Assembly (NCBI GenBank): GCA_963704535.1 | Contig: OY969916.1 | Location: 1,054,001-1,118,000, forward strand | From: G963704535 sp963704535 | Lineage (GTDB): Bacteria > Chloroflexota > Chloroflexia > Chloroflexales > Roseiflexaceae | DNA: 64,000 bases | Direction of reading: 5' to 3' | In this document: positions 42,916-54,252 of the stretch, in pieces | Position numbering within the stretch: position 1 is the stretch's first letter | Layout: the number at the start of each line of letters is the position of its first letter | Position numbers and translations under genes: made by a program | Notes under the pieces: generated by a model | What the model saw: the letters and a program-made list of their open reading frames with translations, nothing else | Told to the model about the DNA's origin: nothing | The model's database searches: none

Positions 42916-43830
42916 CTACGCCAGCACCTCCAGCGCCGCCGGCAACGTCTCCACCACGACGTTGCGGGCGTCGGTGGCCAGCACCTCGCCGTCGGCGGCG
43001 ACCGGGAGCGGCGCGGTACAGCTGATCGTAATGCGGCGCGCGCGGCCCATCGTCACCTGCCGCAGGGTCGTGTGGGTGCCCTCCATCAGCTTGGGGATGT
43101 AGCGGATGATCTGGTCGAGCCGCAGATTATCGACCAGGCACAGGTCCAGCATCCCGTCATCGATCTGGGCCTCGGGGGTCAACCAGAACCCGGCGCCCTG
43201 GCAGCGGCCATTGGCGGCGCTGGCGAACAGCAGGCGCCGGTGCATCCGCTGGCCGTCGTACTCGACAGTCATCGGGTGGGCTTTGTAGTTGGCTAGCGCG
43301 CGGATGATCGCGACCAGGTAGACCGCCAGACCCTTGAGTTTGGTCAATTTGAGCAACTCGGCGGCGACCTGGGCGTCGAGGCCCATGCCCACGGCGTTGA
43401 TGAAGTAACGTGCCTCGCCGTCGCCCACCTGCACGCGCCCAAGGTCGATCGGGCGCGGGCGCTCGTCGATCAGCCGCGCGACCCCGCCGGCAATATCATT
43501 GGGCTCGATCCGGTCGAGGACCTTGACGAAGTCGCTGCCAGTGCCGAGCGGAATGATGCCGAGCCGGGCGCGCCGCGCGCCACCGGCCTCGGCGCCCTTG
43601 ATCCCATTGACGACCTCGTTGATCGTGCCGTCGCCGCCGACGGCCACGACCCGCCCGAAACCGCGCTCGACGCCCTGCCAGGCCAACTCGATCGCGCCGC
43701 CGCGGGCGTGGGTGGTGACGATCTCGTAGGGTATACCGGCCTGGCCGAGCGCCGCCTCCAAGTCAGGGCGCCGCTGGCCCGCAGCGCCCCGCCCGGCCCA
43801 CGGGTTAAGGATGATCAGCGTCTTCTCCAT
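42916..43830 (-). CDS. Diacylglycerol kinase-family lipid kinase
   Basis: A 304-residue DagK/YegS-type kinase. Signatures: ILNPWAGRGAAGQRRPDL at the N-terminus, VVAVGGDGTINEVVNGI (catalytic nucleotide-binding GGDGT), GIIPLGTGSDFVKVLD, and a C-terminal beta domain with VAADGEVL. It phosphorylates diacylglycerol or a related lipid, recycling or modifying membrane lipids; the precise substrate is unknown. The start ATG 43830 is chosen because the preceding residues come from a repeat. Confidence 0.9.
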   Translation of the reverse strand: MEKTLIILNPWAGRGAAGQRRPDLEAALGQAGIPYEIVTTHARGGAIELAWQGVERGFGRVVAVGGDGTINEVVNGIKGAEAGGARRARLGIIPLGTGSDFVKVLDRIEPNDIAGGVARLIDERPRPIDLGRVQVGDGEARYFINAVGMGLDAQVAAELLKLTKLKGLAVYLVAIIRALANYKAHPMTVEYDGQRMHRRLLFASAANGRCQGAGFWLTPEAQIDDGMLDLCLVDNLRLDQIIRYIPKLMEGTHTTLRQVTMGRARRITISCTAPLPVAADGEVLATDARNVVVETLPAALEVLA

Positions 43831-43849
43831 CACACGCCCACTTCCTCTG

Positions 43850-43915
43850 GTTTGGAGATTGGAGATTGGAGACTGGGACCACGCGATCAATCTCTAATCT
43901 CTAATCTCTTTTCTT
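43850..43915. repeat. Inverted heptamer pair (GGAGATT/AATCTCT)
   Basis: GGAGATTGGAGATTGGAGAC then, after a short centre, AATCTCTAATCTCTAATCTC. Forms a hairpin. Confidence 0.85.
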
Positions 43916-43936
43916 CTCTTGGCAAGGTTTCGGGAG

Positions 43937-44004
43937 GCGCCATTCGACTTTACAATGTGGGTGGGAGGAGACTGAGGGGGCGCCCCCTCAAACCCCCTTT
44001 TCTC
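43937..44004 (+). repeat. GAGGGG-palindrome repeat, copy 6 (long form)
   Basis: GCGCCATTCGACTTTACAAT flank followed by GTGGGAGGAGACTGAGGGGG, then CCCCCTCAAACCCCCTTTT. The flank matches the 10284 copy. Confidence 0.8.
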
Positions 44005-44017
44005 GAAGATACTGGCG

Positions 44018-45817
44018 CTAGACCAATTGGTCGAGCCGATCGACGAAGCGCTCCAGCACGCCGAACGCGCGGTCCATCGGCTCGGCCGAGGTCATGTCGA
44101 GCCCGGCCAACTTGAGCACGTCGATCGGATACAGCGAGCTACCAGCGCGCAGAAACTGGACGTAGCGGTCGGCGGCGCCCGGCTCGCCGGCCAGCAGCCG
44201 ATCGGCCAGGGCGTTGGCGGCGGCAATGCCGGAAGCGTACTGAAAGACGTAGAAGTTCATATACATATGCGGAAACTGCGCCCAGGTGATCCCCACGCGC
44301 GGCTCGTCGATCCGCACCGCCGGGCCATAGCCCTTGCGGAACAGCTCGACCAGGATGCCGGACATGGTATCGGCGGTGATACCCTGGCTCTGCTCGGCAC
44401 GCTGGTGGATCTGGTGCTCGAACTGCGCCAGGATCGGCATGAGGAACAGGTAGCGATGGAAATTCGACATCGCCTCTTCGATCAAGGCGATCTGGAAATC
44501 GCGATCGTTGTCCTGCCTGAGCAGGTGGCCGCGCACCAGCGCCTGGTTGAAGTTCGAGGCGACCTCGGCCGCGAAGATCGTGTAGCGACTGTAGATGTAG
44601 GGCTGGGTGGTATCCGAGAGGTAGCGGTGCATGGCGTGGCCGATCTCGTGGGCCAGCGTGCTCATGCTGGTCAGGCTGTCGGCGTAGCTCATCAGGATCA
44701 CGGGGTGGGCGCCGAAGGCCCCGCTGGCATAGGCGCCGCTGCGCTTGCCCTGGTTGGGGTAAATATCGACCCAGCGCTCACGCGTCAGGCCGTCGCGCAT
44801 CACCCGCGTGTAGTCCTGGCCGAGCGGCGCCATGGCCGCGCAGATCCACTCGACCGCCTGCTGGTAGGGTACTTCGGGCTGGCGCTCGGCCAGCGGCGCG
44901 AAGACATCGTAGGACTCCAGCAGCTCGACCCCCAGCGCCCGCCGGCGTATCTCCCAATAACGGTGCCAAATCGGCAGATGGCGATTGCATGCCTCGATCA
45001 CATTGTCGAAGACTGCGAGCGGGAGGTTGTGCCGGTCGAGCGCGGCGGCGCGGGCGCTCTCGTAGCGGCGGGCGCGGGCGCGGAAGACATTGGCGCGCAC
45101 GTCGCCGGCCAGCAGCGCGGCCATGGTATTCTTGACACCCAGGTAGCCATCGGCGAAGGCCTTCCAGGCGCTGGCCCGCAGCGCGCGGTCGTGGCTCTCC
45201 AGCAGGTGCTTGATCGTGCCCTGGGCGACCTCGGCGGGCTGGCCTTCGGCGCCTTGGGCCGCCGCAAAAGGCAGGTCGGCGTCGGCCAGCATCGAGTAGG
45301 CGGTCCAGGTCGTGCCCAGCGGGTCGTCGGACTGGGCCAGCAGCTCCTCGACCTCGGTCGAGCGCACGTGGGCGCGCCGGCGCTGGAGGTTGTCGAAGTA
45401 GTGCCCATAGAGCTGGAGCGCCGGCTCCTGGGCCACGAAGCGCCCGATCAGCGCCGGGTCGAGCCCCAGCAACTCCGGCTCGGCGAACGCGATTGCGGCC
45501 CCGAAGCGCGCCGCCAAGTTGCCGACGCGGGAGACCAGCGCGGCGTTGATCTGGTTGGCGGTATCCTGGTCAGCCTGCAACGAGGCGTAGCGCGACAGGC
45601 GATCCAGCCCCGGCTTCAGGCGGTCCACCACCTGGAGCCAGGCCAGCAGCGTGGCCGGCAACTCGGCCAGCCGGCCCGCGAACCCGGCCAGGCCAGGCAA
45701 CTCGCCCTCAAACGCGCGGTAGGCCTGCTCCCAGGCCGCGCCGTCGGCAAACAGGCTGGAGAGATCCCAGGTATGCTCCTGCGGGACCTGCTCACGTCGT
45801 GGTAGAGTTACGGTCAC
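44018..45817 (-). CDS. pepF: Oligoendopeptidase F (M3 family metallopeptidase)
   Basis: A 599-residue cytoplasmic zinc peptidase that cleaves short peptides. The HExxH site reads TLAHEIGHAMHRYLS with the downstream Glu in YTIFAAEVASNFNQALV; EHTWDLSSLFADGAAW is the typical PepF N-terminus, and VGITWAQFPHMYMNFYVFQY is a conserved C-terminal motif. GTG start at 45817 has GGAG 8 nt upstream. Its length is standard. It is a single gene divergent from the STAND gene. Confidence 0.95.
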   Translation of the reverse strand: MTVTLPRREQVPQEHTWDLSSLFADGAAWEQAYRAFEGELPGLAGFAGRLAELPATLLAWLQVVDRLKPGLDRLSRYASLQADQDTANQINAALVSRVGNLAARFGAAIAFAEPELLGLDPALIGRFVAQEPALQLYGHYFDNLQRRRAHVRSTEVEELLAQSDDPLGTTWTAYSMLADADLPFAAAQGAEGQPAEVAQGTIKHLLESHDRALRASAWKAFADGYLGVKNTMAALLAGDVRANVFRARARRYESARAAALDRHNLPLAVFDNVIEACNRHLPIWHRYWEIRRRALGVELLESYDVFAPLAERQPEVPYQQAVEWICAAMAPLGQDYTRVMRDGLTRERWVDIYPNQGKRSGAYASGAFGAHPVILMSYADSLTSMSTLAHEIGHAMHRYLSDTTQPYIYSRYTIFAAEVASNFNQALVRGHLLRQDNDRDFQIALIEEAMSNFHRYLFLMPILAQFEHQIHQRAEQSQGITADTMSGILVELFRKGYGPAVRIDEPRVGITWAQFPHMYMNFYVFQYASGIAAANALADRLLAGEPGAADRYVQFLRAGSSLYPIDVLKLAGLDMTSAEPMDRAFGVLERFVDRLDQLV

Positions 45818-45954
45818 AGCATCGACTCCTTTGTCTCACAATTTTCGGCACTATAGTAGCACACATAGACACAACGATCGATTTCGATCCGAAACGGGCG
45901 CGGGGGCCGTTTATAGTAGTAGGGGACTCGCGCGTTTTACAATCCCACAGCACT

Positions 45955-46143
45955 GAAACGTGAAACGTGAAAGGTAAGGGATACTCGATTTTTAAACGAG
46001 CCAAGACTGTGTTACGTATTGCGTGTTGCGTGAGTCGCGCGACGCAACACGCAACACGCAACACGTAACACCCTGGCGGGGATAGTTTATTTTTCGAGAA
46101 TCTCTGAAACGTGAAAGGCCCTCACGCATCACGTTTCACGTAT
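45955..46143. repeat. Cluster of ACGTGAA and GCGTGTT inverted heptamers
   Basis: GAAACGTGAAACGTGAAAGG; then GCGTGTTGCGTGAGTCGCGC and GCAACACGCAACACGCAACA as a palindrome (46020-46070); then GAAACGTGAAAGG...CACGTTTCACG (46105-46143). In the 343-nt gap before the STAND gene; no gene seen. Confidence 0.85.
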
Positions 46144-46160
46144 CCGGGTGGAGATCGCCA

Positions 46161-49100
46161 ATGTCGTCAGCCAGCGCCACATCACAAACCGCGCTGCTCC
46201 AGGTCGTCGCGACCCAGCTCTGCTTCGATAACGGGGAGGAGTTCGTCGGGCGTGAGTTCGCGCGCAGAGTCGTTCGCGAGTTCCTGTCGGTGGGCAACCG
46301 GATGCTGGTGTTCGTCGGCCCGCCCGGCATCGGCAAGACCGCCCTGGCCGCTGCGCTGGTGCGTGAGAACGCCGGCGCCGCCCAGCCCTACCTAGCCCAC
46401 TTCTGCGAACTGAACGGCGAAGACAACCCGTTCCGCTTTTGCAGCGCGCTGGCGCAGCAGCTTCACGCCCGGCTGGGCGACGACTACGTGATACCGGAGA
46501 CGGTCAGGGGCCAGCAGGTAACGGTCCAGGCCAGCGTCAACGTCGGCCAGGCCAGCGGCACCAGCCGCATCACCGCGCTGGAGCTGAACATCGGCGGCAT
46601 GCACCCGCGCGAGGCGTTTCGCCAGCTCGTGCGCGAGCCGCTGCGGGCCTACCAGGAGCGGCACGGCGCCGAGCGCCAGCACGCCCCGCTGGTGATCGTG
46701 ATCGATGCGCTCGACCGGGCCTGGGAGTGGGACAGCGGCCAGGGCGGCAACATTATCAGCGCTCTGGCCGACGTTCAGGACCTGCCGCCGTGGGTCAACC
46801 TGATCTGCACCGCCCGGCCTGGCCCGGCCGTCCAGGCGCTGCGGGTGCAGGCCGGCGTGCGGGTCTACGACATCGCGCCGCAGAGCCGCGAGAACCTGGA
46901 CAATATCGCGACCTTCTTCCGCGAGCGCTTTCTGGCCCCGCTGGAGGCCGAGGCGCGTGCTCGCTTCGAGCGCGCGCTGGCCGACGCCGGCATTGGGCCG
47001 GGCTCCAACGGCGGCGACCCGGCCGCGGCCTTTGTCCGGCGGGCGGTAGAGGCCAGCCAGGGCAACTTTCGCTTCGTGCGGCACTACGTCGACGCCTGGC
47101 GCGCCGCGCTGGCGCCGGCCGAGGGGCAGCCGGCGGTGGACCCGGCGGCGCTGCTGCGCTTCGAGGCCGGCGGCTCGCTCGACGACGCACTGGACGCGAC
47201 CTACGCCGCGATCTACGAGCGGCTCGACACCGCACTGAGGGCCAACACCGGCGACGCCGACGAGGACGTACTAGCGGCACTGGCGATCGCCTTCGCACCG
47301 CTGCACCTGCCGCTGCTGGCGCACCTGTCCGGCCGGTCGCTCGACGACGTCAGCGACGCGCTGGGCCGGCTCGCGCCGGTGCTCGCCCAGCACGACGGCG
47401 GCACCTACTCGCTCTACCACAGCGGCTTCGCCGACTACATCCGCCGGCACCTACCGCAGATGGGGCGCGCCCGCGATGTGCGCGCCGCCCAGACACTTGA
47501 GCACGCCGATATGGGCGACCCGCTGCTGCGGGAGTACCGTGCGCGCTTCCGCTGGTCGCACCTGCTGCGCGGCCTGGACCTGGCCGCGGCGGCGCGCGAC
47601 GAGGGCCAGCCGGCCGACGCCACCAGCCAGCCGTCACCCCCCACCACCTACCGAACCATCGCCGAAGTGCAGGCCCAAGTCCACGACGCCGTCACACAGG
47701 CGCAACTCCTGCGCGAGCTGGCGACGCGCGCGCTCGACCCGAACCAAGCCGACGCGACCGGGAGCTGGAATGCGGCGTTGAGCTGCCTGCACGCGGCGGA
47801 ACGAACGCTGCGGCGCAGCCGGGCGCTGCTCTACACCCGCCAGCGTGCCTGGACCCCCGACACGGCCGGATCGGCGCCGCCCGAGCTGATCGAGCTGGAG
47901 CATACGCTGATCGCCCTGGGCGATGCCTACGCCACGATCGCGCGGCGGATGGACGCCGGAGGCCAGCGGCCCGGCCAGCCGGCCGGGCCGCTGGGCTGGC
48001 CACATGCGATCTGGGACGCGACGGCGCGGCTGCCGCTGACGCTCTACCTGCTGCTGATCCTGTGGATTCAGGGCGTGCGCGAGCTGCACATCCCCGGCGC
48101 GCTCCAGAACCTGGGGCGCGCCCAGGACTGGACAGTGGCGCGGCTGTGCGTGCTGAGCGTGAGCGCCTACCGGCGCGCGCGTACACTGGCCGCCGCCCGT
48201 GGCGCCGACGACGCCGACGACGATGTGGCCGAGCGCCTGGGCCAGGTCTACATGCACATGGGCGCGTATGATGCCGCCGCCGCGACCTACGAGATGCTGC
48301 TGGCGCGCCCGACCACGATAACGCGCATTTGGCTCCAGGCGGTCTGGCGGCTGGCGCTTGGCGAGGTGCTGCTGATCCAGCAACGGCTGGACCGGGCGGC
48401 CGAGCTGCTCAACAGCGCGCTCCCGATCTTCGTCGCCCAGCAGGCCCCGGTGCTGCGGGCGCGCGCGTTGAGCGCCCTGGCCAGCACCCACCGCCGCCAG
48501 GCCGAAGCCGCCGACGCGCGCCACGACCGGCGCCTGGCGGTCGCGCTCGACGACATGAGCTTCGCCGACTGCGAGGCGGCGCTGGCGGCCTGGGCCGATG
48601 TCACCACGCTGCCGGGCGATGAGACCGCCAGCGTGGACCCAGCGCTGGCGACCAGCCGGATCGCCCACTGGCTGTGGCGCGCCGGCCGCGACCCGCGCCT
48701 GGGCGACGAGCAGCAGCGCCGCGCGCGAACCCTGCTCGACACGGTCGCCGAGCGCCACTACCCCCAGCGGTTCGAGCACCCGGTGCTGCATTTCTTCCGC
48801 ATCGCGGCGGCGGTGCTGCTGCCGGCCTACGTCCTGATCGGCCTGCTCCTGGCGGTCCAGCGGCCCAGCGACATCCAGGTACGCACCCGGCCCGAGCTGA
48901 GCCTCCAGCCGCCATTGCTGGACCTGGCGCGCTTTCCCAACAACCTGGTCGGCAGCCGCATATCGGCGCCCGACGCGCTCAGCACGCTCGACCTGACCCA
49001 ACTGGCCACCAACGGCGGCGCGCTAGGCTTTCTGCCCAGCACACCCTCACTCGACCCGCTGGCGATCACCTGGGTGGTGCTGCTATTCATTGGGCTGTAC

Positions 49101-52100
49101 CTGGTCGGCTACACGCTGGCCGGGCTGACAGTGATCATCTTCACCTCGCCAGCCCAGTTCCAGAGCCGCCGCCCCGGCCGCCTGGTGCTCGACAAGCGCC
49201 GCCTGCACTGGCGCGGCCCGGCCAGCCAGGGTTCGCTGCTGGACACCTGGGAATGGTTCTGGCAGGATATGCTGCTGATGCGCGGCTGGATGCAGGAGTT
49301 CGTCAGCCGCGTGCTGGGCACATCACTGGCCGCAGGGCGACCGGGAGAGGGGGCCATCAAACAGCGCCATCGGGCTGAACGAGATCGAGAGTCTGATTGT
49401 GATGGATCGGCGGGCGCTCGGCTACCTGCTGCATGACTTCTCATTCGTGCTGGCGCAGCCGCGCGACCACGGTCGGCGGCCACTGATCGTTCCCGGCTCG
49501 CTGTTCAACTACGAGGAGCTGTGCGACGAGCTGGAGCGGCGCTCGAAGGCACCCCGGCGCCACTTCGGCGTGGAGTTTGTACGCAGCACCGGCGGCTTCT
49601 GCTTTATGCTGACCCTGCTGTACGCGCTGCTGCTGGTGCTGCTGCTGCCGCTGAACCCCAGCATCCTGAGCGCCACGCTGCCGGGCCTGGGCTACTCGTT
49701 GAGCAGCCTGTACATCCTGGTGACGCCGGGGCTGCTGCTGCCGCTGCTGTGGTGGTTCGTGGCCCACCCGCTGGGCGCCAGCATCACCCGCTCCTGGGTG
49801 GCGCTGCCGCTGGCGGTGACGGCTGCCGTCGGCAGCCTGCTGACCGTCGCCGCGCTGGGCGAGCGGGCCAGCCTGGCGGCGTTCGGGCTGAAGCCGGATC
49901 TGGCTACGCCGATTATAGCGACCGGCGTTCTAGCAGCGCTGCTCTGTCATGCCCCTCCGCGCCCGTTGCTCGTGGTCCGTACGACGCTTGGCCGGCACCT
50001 GCTGCGGCTTGGGCTGGGGCTGCTGGCGCTGGTGGGCCTGGGGCTACTGACCTGGCAGATCGGCACGACACTGGTCTGGTACAACGCGCTGGTACAGGGT
50101 AACGAGCTAGTCGAGCAGGCGCTGCGGGCGCCCGACTGCACCGATGGGCGCGGCGCCTGCGCCGCTCCCAACCAGGCGCTGGCCTACTACGACCGGATGA
50201 TCTGCCTGCGGCCCAACGACAGCGACGGCTACGCCTTCCGCGGCTTCGCGTACCTGTCGCGGGGCGAGTACGAGCAGGCGATCGCCGACTTCGAGCGCGC
50301 CCAGGGCGCCGGGCAGCCGCCGATCATGGCGCGCTGCGCGCGGGCGACGGCGATCGTGCCCAGGGCCAGCCAACGCACCGGCCTGTACACCAACATCGGC
50401 GCAGTGGAGACGCTGATCGCGCGCCAACAGCCGCTGGCGCAAGCAGAACCACATTACGCCGAGGCGCTACGCAACTACGCCAGGGCCATGGGCTTCCCGC
50501 ACGAAGGGGCACAGCCGGAATGCGCTGCCATAACGGGCGACCTGCTTCAACTTGCCGGCCCGGTGTCCAAATCAGGGCCGACAGCCGGCGCCGGCCTGAG
50601 CGCCAGCCCGCGCGCCGCCGACGCTACGGCGCTCAACCAGGAGCGCGCGCCGGTGATCACCCAGCTCGCCGATACCTGCTACAGCCGCGGCTTCGCCCGC
50701 CTGCGCGCGTACCCGGCCCTAGCCCAGCCCGACCGCGACGCGCTGCGGCTGGACGCCTGGGACGACCTGGTGTCGGCGGCGGCCGGGTACTACGCGGTGC
50801 TGGATGCCGACACCAGCGCCCAGGACGACGAGCTGGCTCGGCGCGGGCTGGCGGCGACCTGGCTGGCGTTGAGCCAGTTCGACGCGCTGCCGCCCGGCGC
50901 CGTCGATCGACGGACCTACCTGCTGCGCGCGCTGACGATCTACCAGGAGCTGGAGCGCGAGGGCCACCACGATGTGAACATCTACGCCGGCCAGGCCTGG
51001 AGCGCGATCCAGCTCGGCGCGTGGGATACGGCCAATGCGCCGCTGGCCCAGGCCCGCGCCCTGGCCGAGGATGACCCGGCCTTCCCGGCGCTCCAGGGGC
51101 TGGTGGCCTGGCTGAACAGCACCCAGTACTCCGCGCCGCGCAAGGGCAAGCCGTCGCCAGGGTACACCGGCGCCATCCTGCGCGCGGTCGACTCCTACAC
51201 TACGGTGATCAACCAGGGCCAGATCGACTTGGACCGCGCTTACGCCACCCGTTCGCTGCTGTTCTACAGCCTGCGTAACAGCCCGCACGGCCCCGCGACC
51301 GTGGCCGGCGCAGACGACACCTACGCCGACGAGGACTACGGCGCCTGGATGCGGCAGGCGATCGCCGATGTCGATCAGGCGCTGATCGCGGCCGAAGGGC
51401 TGGGCCGGACGCCGGCGCAGCAGGTCGGCTACCGCTACTGGCGCGGTCGGTTGAGCTTCGCGCTGGCGCTGACCTGGCAGGAGAAGTTTCGCGGGCCGCA
51501 CGAGTGGTCGGAGCTGGTGCCGCTCTACAGCCGGGCGTTCGACGACTTCAGCGCCGCTGCGGCGATCGACCCCAACGCCGAGCGGCGGGCGGTCTACACC
51601 GGCACCTGGATTCCGTGGGCGCGGGTCGCGCTCTCCAATGCCAGCCACATGCATCTGGCGCAGATGCACGCCCGGCGCGGCGACTTCGGTCGGGCGCGGG
51701 CCGAGCTGGAGCTGGTCGATCCGCGGCCGGCCGCGGTGCAGCAGTGGGACCGCGAGACGCTCTCGGCGCCACGACCGGACTACTCGTACCTGCACGGCCT
51801 GATCAGCCTGGGGTTGGGCCTGCCGGACGACTTCCCGAACAAGCTGGTCGCGCCGGGCACGGTCGGGGAACTGACGCCAGCCGAACTGAGCTACACGCAG
51901 GCGATCACCGAGACCGAGAACCGCGCGATCGTGGCCCAGCCCAGCGCCGATTACCCCGACGACGCGCGCCCGATGATCTACGAGGCCGCGCTGAGCGACC
52001 TGGAGGGGCTGCTGGACCGCAAGCTGGCGCCGGAGGCCCGCGCGGCGGCGGAGCGGGTGCGCGAGCGGCTGCGGGAGCGGCTGGCGGCGATCGGGCGGTG

Positions 52101-52101
52101 A
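46161..52101 (+). CDS. Giant STAND NTPase with mid-protein membrane helices and C-terminal TPRs (one frame break)
   Basis: About 1,979 residues after deleting one A in AAA at 49359-49361. The N-terminal STAND/AAA16-type domain has FVGREFARRVV, P-loop GPPGIGKTALAAAL (residues 53-60) and a Walker B-like VIVIDALDRAW near 180, then winged-helix-type ARYLH/LYHSGFADYIRRHL. A helical TPR-like region follows. Hydrophobic helices occur near residues 620, 880, 970 and then 1150-1360 (FCFMLTLLYALLLVLLLPL; WVALPLAVTAAVGSLL; LLRLGLGLLALVGLGLLTW), and the rest is TPR-like (LAYYDRMICLRPNDSDGYAF, EYEQAIADFERAQ). STAND proteins are signal-activated switches, but these membrane segments are unusual. Role unknown. 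Confidence 0.8.
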
Positions 52102-52229
52102 TCCGGTGCCATCGCTGCGGGGGGCACGATGCTATGGCTGTGGGGGAGCACGATGCTCTCGCTGGGTAAGCGCGATGCCTCGCGATGCTCTGCGCTGCTC
52201 TCGTCGTGGGCGAACACGTGGGTTCGCCC

Positions 52230-54252
52230 TTACACGGTGCCTCGCGGTGCTGTCCGTGGGCGGCAGAGGTGCCAGGCGGCTGCGAGCAGGGCGGCTGCGG
52301 TAGCGCAGATGACGGCGGCGACGGCGAGCCTGGCCCAGGCCGGCAGCTCGGAGCGCGCCAGGTACCAGGCCCAGTGGTCGGCTAGGTGCTGGTTGAACGG
52401 CTCGTAGAACCAGGCCCAGCGCGGGCGCGGGCGGCTCGGCAGCGGCGCCACGGCTGTGTCGAGCAGGCGGGCCAGGGCGCCGTCGAGCGGGGCCAGCCGC
52501 ACCGAGCGGATCAGCACACCCAGCTCGTCGTCGCGGTCGCTGAACCCGACCCGCAGCGGGTTCCAGGTGTTGGAGGAGAGGCGCAAGGCCGTGCGGCCGG
52601 GCGGCAGCAGCAGTGTGTAGACGCGCGCCTGGCCCGGCGGCTGCGGCCCGGCGTTGTAGCTCCCGAGTTGGAGGGCCAGCCCGCTGGGCGGCGCGGAGGG
52701 CGGGCGGCAATCGTCGACGGCCAGCGCGACCAGCGTGGGCGCGGCGAGGCGGCAGCGCAGCTCGCCATAGGCGCCGGTGCGGCGGGGCAGTGGCGCGCCG
52801 GGCTCGCCTTCGGGGGCGAACAGCCCGTCGCCCAGCACGCACGATGGCCCGGCCGCGAAGTAGCGACTGAGGCGGTCGCCCAGGATGCCCCAGTGGGCCA
52901 CCAGCGGCGACCCGGCGACGGTGTACTGGCGCTGGTCCTCGGAGACCGGGCATGTTCTGATAGGTGTCGAAGTTCAACAGCACCCCGCCCAGCGACCCGA
53001 TCAGCCCCAGCACGCCCAGCACGAGCACGAGGGTAGAGGATAGAAGATGGAGGATGGAGGATGGAGGATCTTGAGGGGGCGTCCCCCTCAAACTCCCCCT
53101 TTTCAGGTATCCACTCGCCAGTAGGATGAGCAGCGGGACGGTCGGGAGCAAGAAGCGCGGCCCCCAGACCCCGCCGCCGTTCCAGGCGACCCAGCGGGCG
53201 TAGAGCAGCAGGTGGGCTAGGAACAGCCCCAGCGCCAGCAGCACGACGCCACGCTGGGGGCGCCAGAGCAGCAGCGCGCCGGGGATCGCCAGCAGCGCGG
53301 GCGGCGCGAACAGGAACAGGCTCTTGCCGGGGCTCAACAGCATGCCGTACAGGCCAACCGCGATCGGCGTGGTGAACGCGCCCGACTCGGAGGCATAGCC
53401 GGTGGCGAGCGGCGTGCCGAAGCGGAGCTGATTGTAGCCGGCCAGCAGCGCCAGCCCCGGCAGTAGGCCCAGCATCCACAGCCCCATATCGACCACCGAC
53501 CGCCGACCGCCGACCACCGACCACCGACTCTCTACCTTCGGTTCTTGGTTCTTGGTTCTTGGTTCTTGGTTCTTGGTTCTTGGCGCCAGGAGGATGTAAA
53601 CCGCGATCACCGGCAGGGCGATGCCGCTGGCGACGCGGGTGGCGAGCAGCAGGCCGGCAGCCAGGCCGGAGATCAGCAGCGGTCGTTTCAGCGCGGAGTG
53701 GCGGGATGCCTCGGCGCGCTCGGTCGCCAGCAGCAGCAGCAGCGCCGCCAGCGGCTCCGAGAAGAATGTGCGGGCGTACGGCCAGGCGAAGGTACACAGC
53801 CCGTACAGCAGCGCCAGCAGCAGCGCCGCACGCCGGCTCGCGCCCAGGCGCAGCGCCCAGGCCGCCAGCAGCGCGGCGGTCGCGGCCGTCACCAGGCTGT
53901 TGAGCGCCGTCACGGCCAGGCGGGTGGTGTAATCAAACGCCGCCGGGCCGAGTGGCGCCGACAGCGCGCCCAGGCCGAACAGTGGCAGCGCCAGGAGCGA
54001 GGGCAGGATGCCGTAAGGCGAGTAGCCGCGCCGGTCGGCGCCGACCCGCAGCGCCGCGACCGGGGCGCCGTCCTCGACCACCACCGCTACGTCGCCAGCC
54101 AGCGCGATGCGCCGCGTGACCTCGTACATTGTCTCCTCGTCCGGCGAGTAGGTGTGGCCGCTCATTGTCAGCAGGTAGAAGCCCGTCAGCAGCAGCATGA
54201 TCGCCAGCGGCAGACGGGCGCACGCCGGTCGATTGTACGGCGTCGCGCTCAC
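52230..54252 (-). CDS. GT-C-type membrane glycosyltransferase (one frame break, two repeat insertions)
   Basis: About 673 residues after removing one base near 52947. Multi-pass membrane protein with the ArnT/PMT-like first loop SGHTYSPDEETMYEVTRRIA (acidic pair in the lumenal/extracytoplasmic loop), ten or more hydrophobic helices, and a C-terminal soluble beta-rich region (LGSYNAGPQPPGQARVYTLL). Two repeat elements are translated inside it: RTKNQEPRTKNQEPK (heptamers, 53490-53585) and RGSLRGTPPQDPP (GAGGGG palindrome, 53040-53105). It overlaps the next gene upstream by 4 nt (ATGA). Likely transfers lipid-linked sugars. Confidence 0.8.
53040..53105 (+). repeat. GAGGGG-palindrome repeat, copy 7, inside a CDS, with GAGGATG heptamers
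   Basis: GGATGGAGGATGGAGGATC tandem heptamers, then TTGAGGGGGCGTCCCCCTC and AAACTCCCCCTTTTC. Both repeat families are fused and translated inside the GT-C gene. Confidence 0.8.
53490..53585. repeat. GACCGCC and GGTTCTT heptamer arrays inside a CDS
   Basis: CCGACCGCCGACCGCCGACC, then five GGTTCTT units (53541-53581). Translated as RTKNQEPRTKNQEP and GGRRSVVD-like residues. Confidence 0.85.

Noticed and set aside
44027..45805. A 592-codon plus-strand frame over pepF
   Set aside because: PepF on the opposite strand has an intact HExxH site and expected length; this frame is a codon-bias artefact.
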